Positions 40,474 to 41,815 of a stretch of 41,815 bases of DNA are shown here, in pieces. A program made the translations under genes and the position numbers. Each line of letters begins with the position of its first letter. Positions within the stretch are counted from its first letter, which is position 1. Location: contig PKTJ01000020.1 of assembly GCA_002869205.1 (NCBI GenBank), positions 1 through 41,815 of the forward strand, written 5' to 3'. The notes under the pieces were generated by a model, which saw only the letters and a program-made list of their open reading frames with translations, ran no database searches and had not been told where the DNA came from. This DNA comes from Candidatus Parcubacteria bacterium. GTDB lineage: Bacteria; Patescibacteriota; Patescibacteriia; Magasanikbacterales; UBA922.

Positions 40474-40499
40474 AAAAACTGCTTTTAAAAGCAGTTTTT
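40474..40499 (+). terminator. Terminator of the asparaginase cassette
   Basis: AAAAACTGCTTTT and AAAAGCAGTTTTT, fully symmetric. Confidence 0.9.
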
Positions 40500-40524
40500 A
40501 TTTTGTGGATTCTAGGGGTGATAC

Positions 40525-40585
40525 AGCAGGAAAAAAGGTATTTGTAATTAGGCTTTTGCCTTGACAAATGCCTTTTTTTGTGATA
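40525..40585 (+). repeat. 61-nt promoter-bearing repeat, copy 2 (before secreted Cys-rich gene)
   Basis: Exact copy of 39045-39105. TTGACA (40561-40566) with a 17-nt spacer and TACAGT (40584-40589). The sequence diverges completely right after the repeat, inside the -10 box. The leader 40590-40695 holds a TGACA-GCAT-TGTCA hairpin and a GATCTG/CAGATC pair. Confidence 0.9.
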
Positions 40586-40695
40586 CAGTGATCTGTCCTG
40601 TTTCTGGTGCAAAACCGCAACTGACTGTTATCGGCAGATCCCAGGGTAGGGGTTCGCTGACAGCATTGTCACGTTACTTTCGTGGAGGTTCCAAG

Positions 40696-41061
40696 ATGAA
40701 CGTCGTTCGAAACATCCTCGGTGCCCTCGTGCTCGTGCTCATCCTCGGTTCGCAGGTCGCGAACGCGCAGAAGCGTACGCTCCCCGAGACGTGCAACTGC
40801 AAGCACGCTCTGGGTATCGGCGGCGCCGACTACGACTCGGTCCTGCGCTGGGACTGCGACTTCATGATCCGAGAGCTGTGCGCGATCGGGAAGCACGAGT
40901 CCTCGTGGGCGGACTTCTCGATCGTCTGGAAGTGGCTCAAGATGCCGACCATCGAGATCTTCGCGCTCGAGGAGGCCGTCTACTACGGCTGGTGGCACAG
41001 CTGCAAGGCGGACTGCATCGAGAAGCACACGACGTGTGCGATCCCGAAGACCTGTCGCTAG
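40696..41061 (+). CDS. Secreted Cys-rich small protein (GC-rich cassette)
   Basis: The 121-residue protein has a clear Sec signal peptide: MNVVRN, hydrophobic LGALVLVLILG, and cleavage after ANA near residue 24. The mature part is about 97 residues with eight cysteines (CNC, WDCD, ELCA, HSCK, DCIE, TTCA, KTCR), enough for four disulfides, plus several Trp. No family is recognised. The ATG at 40696 follows GGAGG at 7 nt; an upstream in-frame ATG at 40561 overlaps the promoter and is rejected. GC-rich codons match the asparaginase gene rather than the AT-rich neighbours. Confidence 0.8.
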   Translation: MNVVRNILGALVLVLILGSQVANAQKRTLPETCNCKHALGIGGADYDSVLRWDCDFMIRELCAIGKHESSWADFSIVWKWLKMPTIEIFALEEAVYYGWWHSCKADCIEKHTTCAIPKTCR

Positions 41062-41235
41062 AGGTAAGACGCTCCTCCAAGAGGGGTCAGAACTCAGGAC
41101 AAAAACAGTGGCAACTCCAACGACGAGGAGTGGTCACACCAACTAGGGGGAAACCCCGAGCACAACTTCTGTCTTCGGACGTGGTGGCGCTCGGGGATGG
41201 AAAAAAGCAACTTATTTATGTAAGTTGTTTTTTAT
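41062..41235 (+). terminator. Structured 3' region and terminator of the Cys-rich cassette
   Basis: CCCCGAGC (41154-41161) and GCTCGGGG (41189-41196) close a long hairpin capped by GTC-TTCG-GAC, a UUCG tetraloop (41171-41180). The terminator CAACTTA/TAAGTTG (41208-41227) then T6 follows. The ACTAGGGGGA word near 41143 resembles the ribosome site of module A, but no IRAP mini-ORF follows. Confidence 0.65.
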
Positions 41236-41255
41236 TTTTAGTAAGCTTACATAAC

Positions 41256-41278
41256 AAAAAACCACCTATTAAGATGGT
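41256..41278 (-). terminator. Terminator for the minus-strand gene at the window end
   Basis: On the minus strand ACCATCT, loop TAAT, AGGTGGT (one wobble) then T5. Confidence 0.75.
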
Positions 41279-41286
41279 CTTTTGAA

Positions 41287-41342
41287 GTTTGCCGCAAGGT
41301 TGCAGCAAACCCCCTTCCCGAGATGTTGCATGATCTCGGGCC
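41287..41342 (-). other. GC-rich hairpins in the 3' region of the last gene
   Basis: On the minus strand: CCCGAGAT, loop CATGCAAC, ATCTCGGG (41317-41340), followed by GTTTGC/GCAAAC. The loop CCTT of the second hairpin could pair with the AAGG between the hairpins, a pseudoknot-like option. No gene is seen in 41236-41419 beyond these structures. Confidence 0.5.
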
Positions 41343-41419
41343 CGTGTAAAAGGAACAGTGGTTCACCTCGTCTCATCTACACGATGGGTGAGAGGAGGTG
41401 TGTGGGAGCGTGACAGCTC

Positions 41420-41812
41420 CTAGCGCCTGTCGTCGTAGCGCTCGTCGCCGGTGACCGGACGTTCCTCGTTCGTAGTCCCCGAGGTCGTGTCAGGATCCTT
41501 CTTCATCATCGGACGAAGGCCGTTCAGGTGAGACAGAGAACCCTCGACGGTCTTGTGGAATTCCGTGTTACTGTGTCTGCTAAAGCACCCGAGCGCTCTT
41601 CGAAGGAGTTCCACGACTTCCTGGAACTCTTCCTTCGACCGAAAGTGGTCTGGCGAGAGCACCATCACGAGGGTCGCAGCCGTGAGCAGTCCACCAAGAC
41701 CAGTGAGGCCTACGCTTATCGGATGGGTGGGTCGAGGGATACCGGACTTCTCGACCTCCTGGAGAAGGGTGTCTCGGAGCAAGGACAGAATGATATCTAC
41801 CGCGGTCTTCAT
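41420..41812 (-). CDS. Unknown membrane protein, possibly partial (GC-rich cassette)
   Basis: Not recognised. The minus-strand frame gives 130 residues if the ATG at 41812 is the start, but only three bases remain in the window, so an upstream start cannot be excluded. There is an amphipathic N-terminal region (MKTAVDIILSLLRDTLLQEVEKSG), written here in part as the likely helix. One membrane helix lies at about 32-53 (ISVGLTGLGGLLTAATLVMVL). A helical region with many charged residues and a polar acidic/basic tail follow. GC-rich codon use groups it with the other cassettes. Confidence 0.6.
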   Translation of the reverse strand: MKTAVDIILSLLRDTLLQEVEKSGIPRPTHPISVGLTGLGGLLTAATLVMVLSPDHFRSKEEFQEVVELLRRALGCFSRHSNTEFHKTVEGSLSHLNGLRPMMKKDPDTTSGTTNEERPVTGDERYDDRR

Positions 41813-41815
41813 GCA

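Noticed and set aside
40600-40660. Resemblance of the leader (GGTGCAAAACCGCAACTG) to part of a cobalamin riboswitch
   Set aside because: The B12-box and the rest of the conserved core are absent, and the gene is not related to cobalamin. The match is probably chance.
41281-41325. A fourth plus-strand copy of the IRAP pseudoknot module
   Set aside because: A weak AAGG/CCTT pairing and a CCCCCTTCC word are present, but there is no mini-ORF. It lies between two terminators and is better explained as 3' structure of the minus-strand gene.
1-41815. CRISPR array
   Set aside because: No series of regularly spaced identical direct repeats and no cas-like genes are visible. The repeats seen are palindromes or two-copy duplications.

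Overview
The window looks like a chromosomal segment of an AT-rich, reduced-genome bacterium, most likely a member of the Candidate Phyla Radiation (Patescibacteria, Parcubacteria-like). Support comes from the shortened alanyl-tRNA synthetase, an RNA polymerase alpha subunit without its C-terminal domain, many intergenic palindromes including one that encodes an SFAKASEGK-type peptide inside a gene, and a very large secreted protein ending in peptidoglycan-binding repeats. The assignment is inference from gene content; no phylogeny was run.

Layout. 1-6.6 kb: mnmA, a mini membrane protein, a DUF4173-like membrane protein, alaS, a GtrA-family protein and two unknowns. 6.7-10.9 kb: a ribosomal/transcription operon infA-rpmJ-rpsM-rpsK-rpsD-rpoA-rplQ-rplM-rpsI with a structured spacer after infA and a duplicated long hairpin before rplM and rpsI. 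10.9-18.7 kb: cell-envelope and division genes (flippase, glycosyltransferase, PH-domain protein, FtsB/DivIC-like, parvulin, ftsE, ftsX) separated by AT-rich palindromes, with tRNA-Gly and tRNA-Thr. 19.6-31.8 kb: tRNA-Gln, a CapA-like protein, then a copper/thiol-redox region (cupredoxin-thioredoxin lipoprotein, DipZ-like protein, HMA-permease-cupredoxin protein, CopA ATPase) that also holds an M23 peptidase and greA. 32.3-39 kb: a giant secreted beta-helix/Ig-like protein, an AAA ATPase-TOPRIM-like putative defence protein and an ArsP-like permease.

Scattered through this AT-rich background are seven solitary genes with strikingly GC-rich coding sequence: 18894-19517 (unknown, internally duplicated), 24207-25124 (GNAT acetyltransferase), 26611-27114 (Cys-rich, membrane-anchored), 31894-32118 (zinc ribbon), 39223-40320 (asparaginase), 40696-41061 (secreted Cys-rich) and 41420-41812 (minus strand, unknown). 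Most carry their own strong promoter or attenuator and a structured 3' region ending in an AT-rich intrinsic terminator, as if GC-rich open frames sit inside host-type expression units.

The most interesting signal is a module downstream of three of these genes (18894, 31894, 39223). It consists of a Shine-Dalgarno sequence, a 7-8 codon mini-ORF with consensus M-N/I-N/T-I-R-A/G-P, a stop codon, an H-type pseudoknot whose pairing strands differ in sequence but are preserved in form, an AU-rich stretch containing ATTGAG, and a terminator. The mini-peptide resembles the IRAGP/RAPP core of ribosome-arrest peptides. This could be a translation-coupled 3' RNA device. Two of the cassettes (39.1 and 40.6 kb) also begin with an identical 61-nt promoter-bearing inverted repeat.
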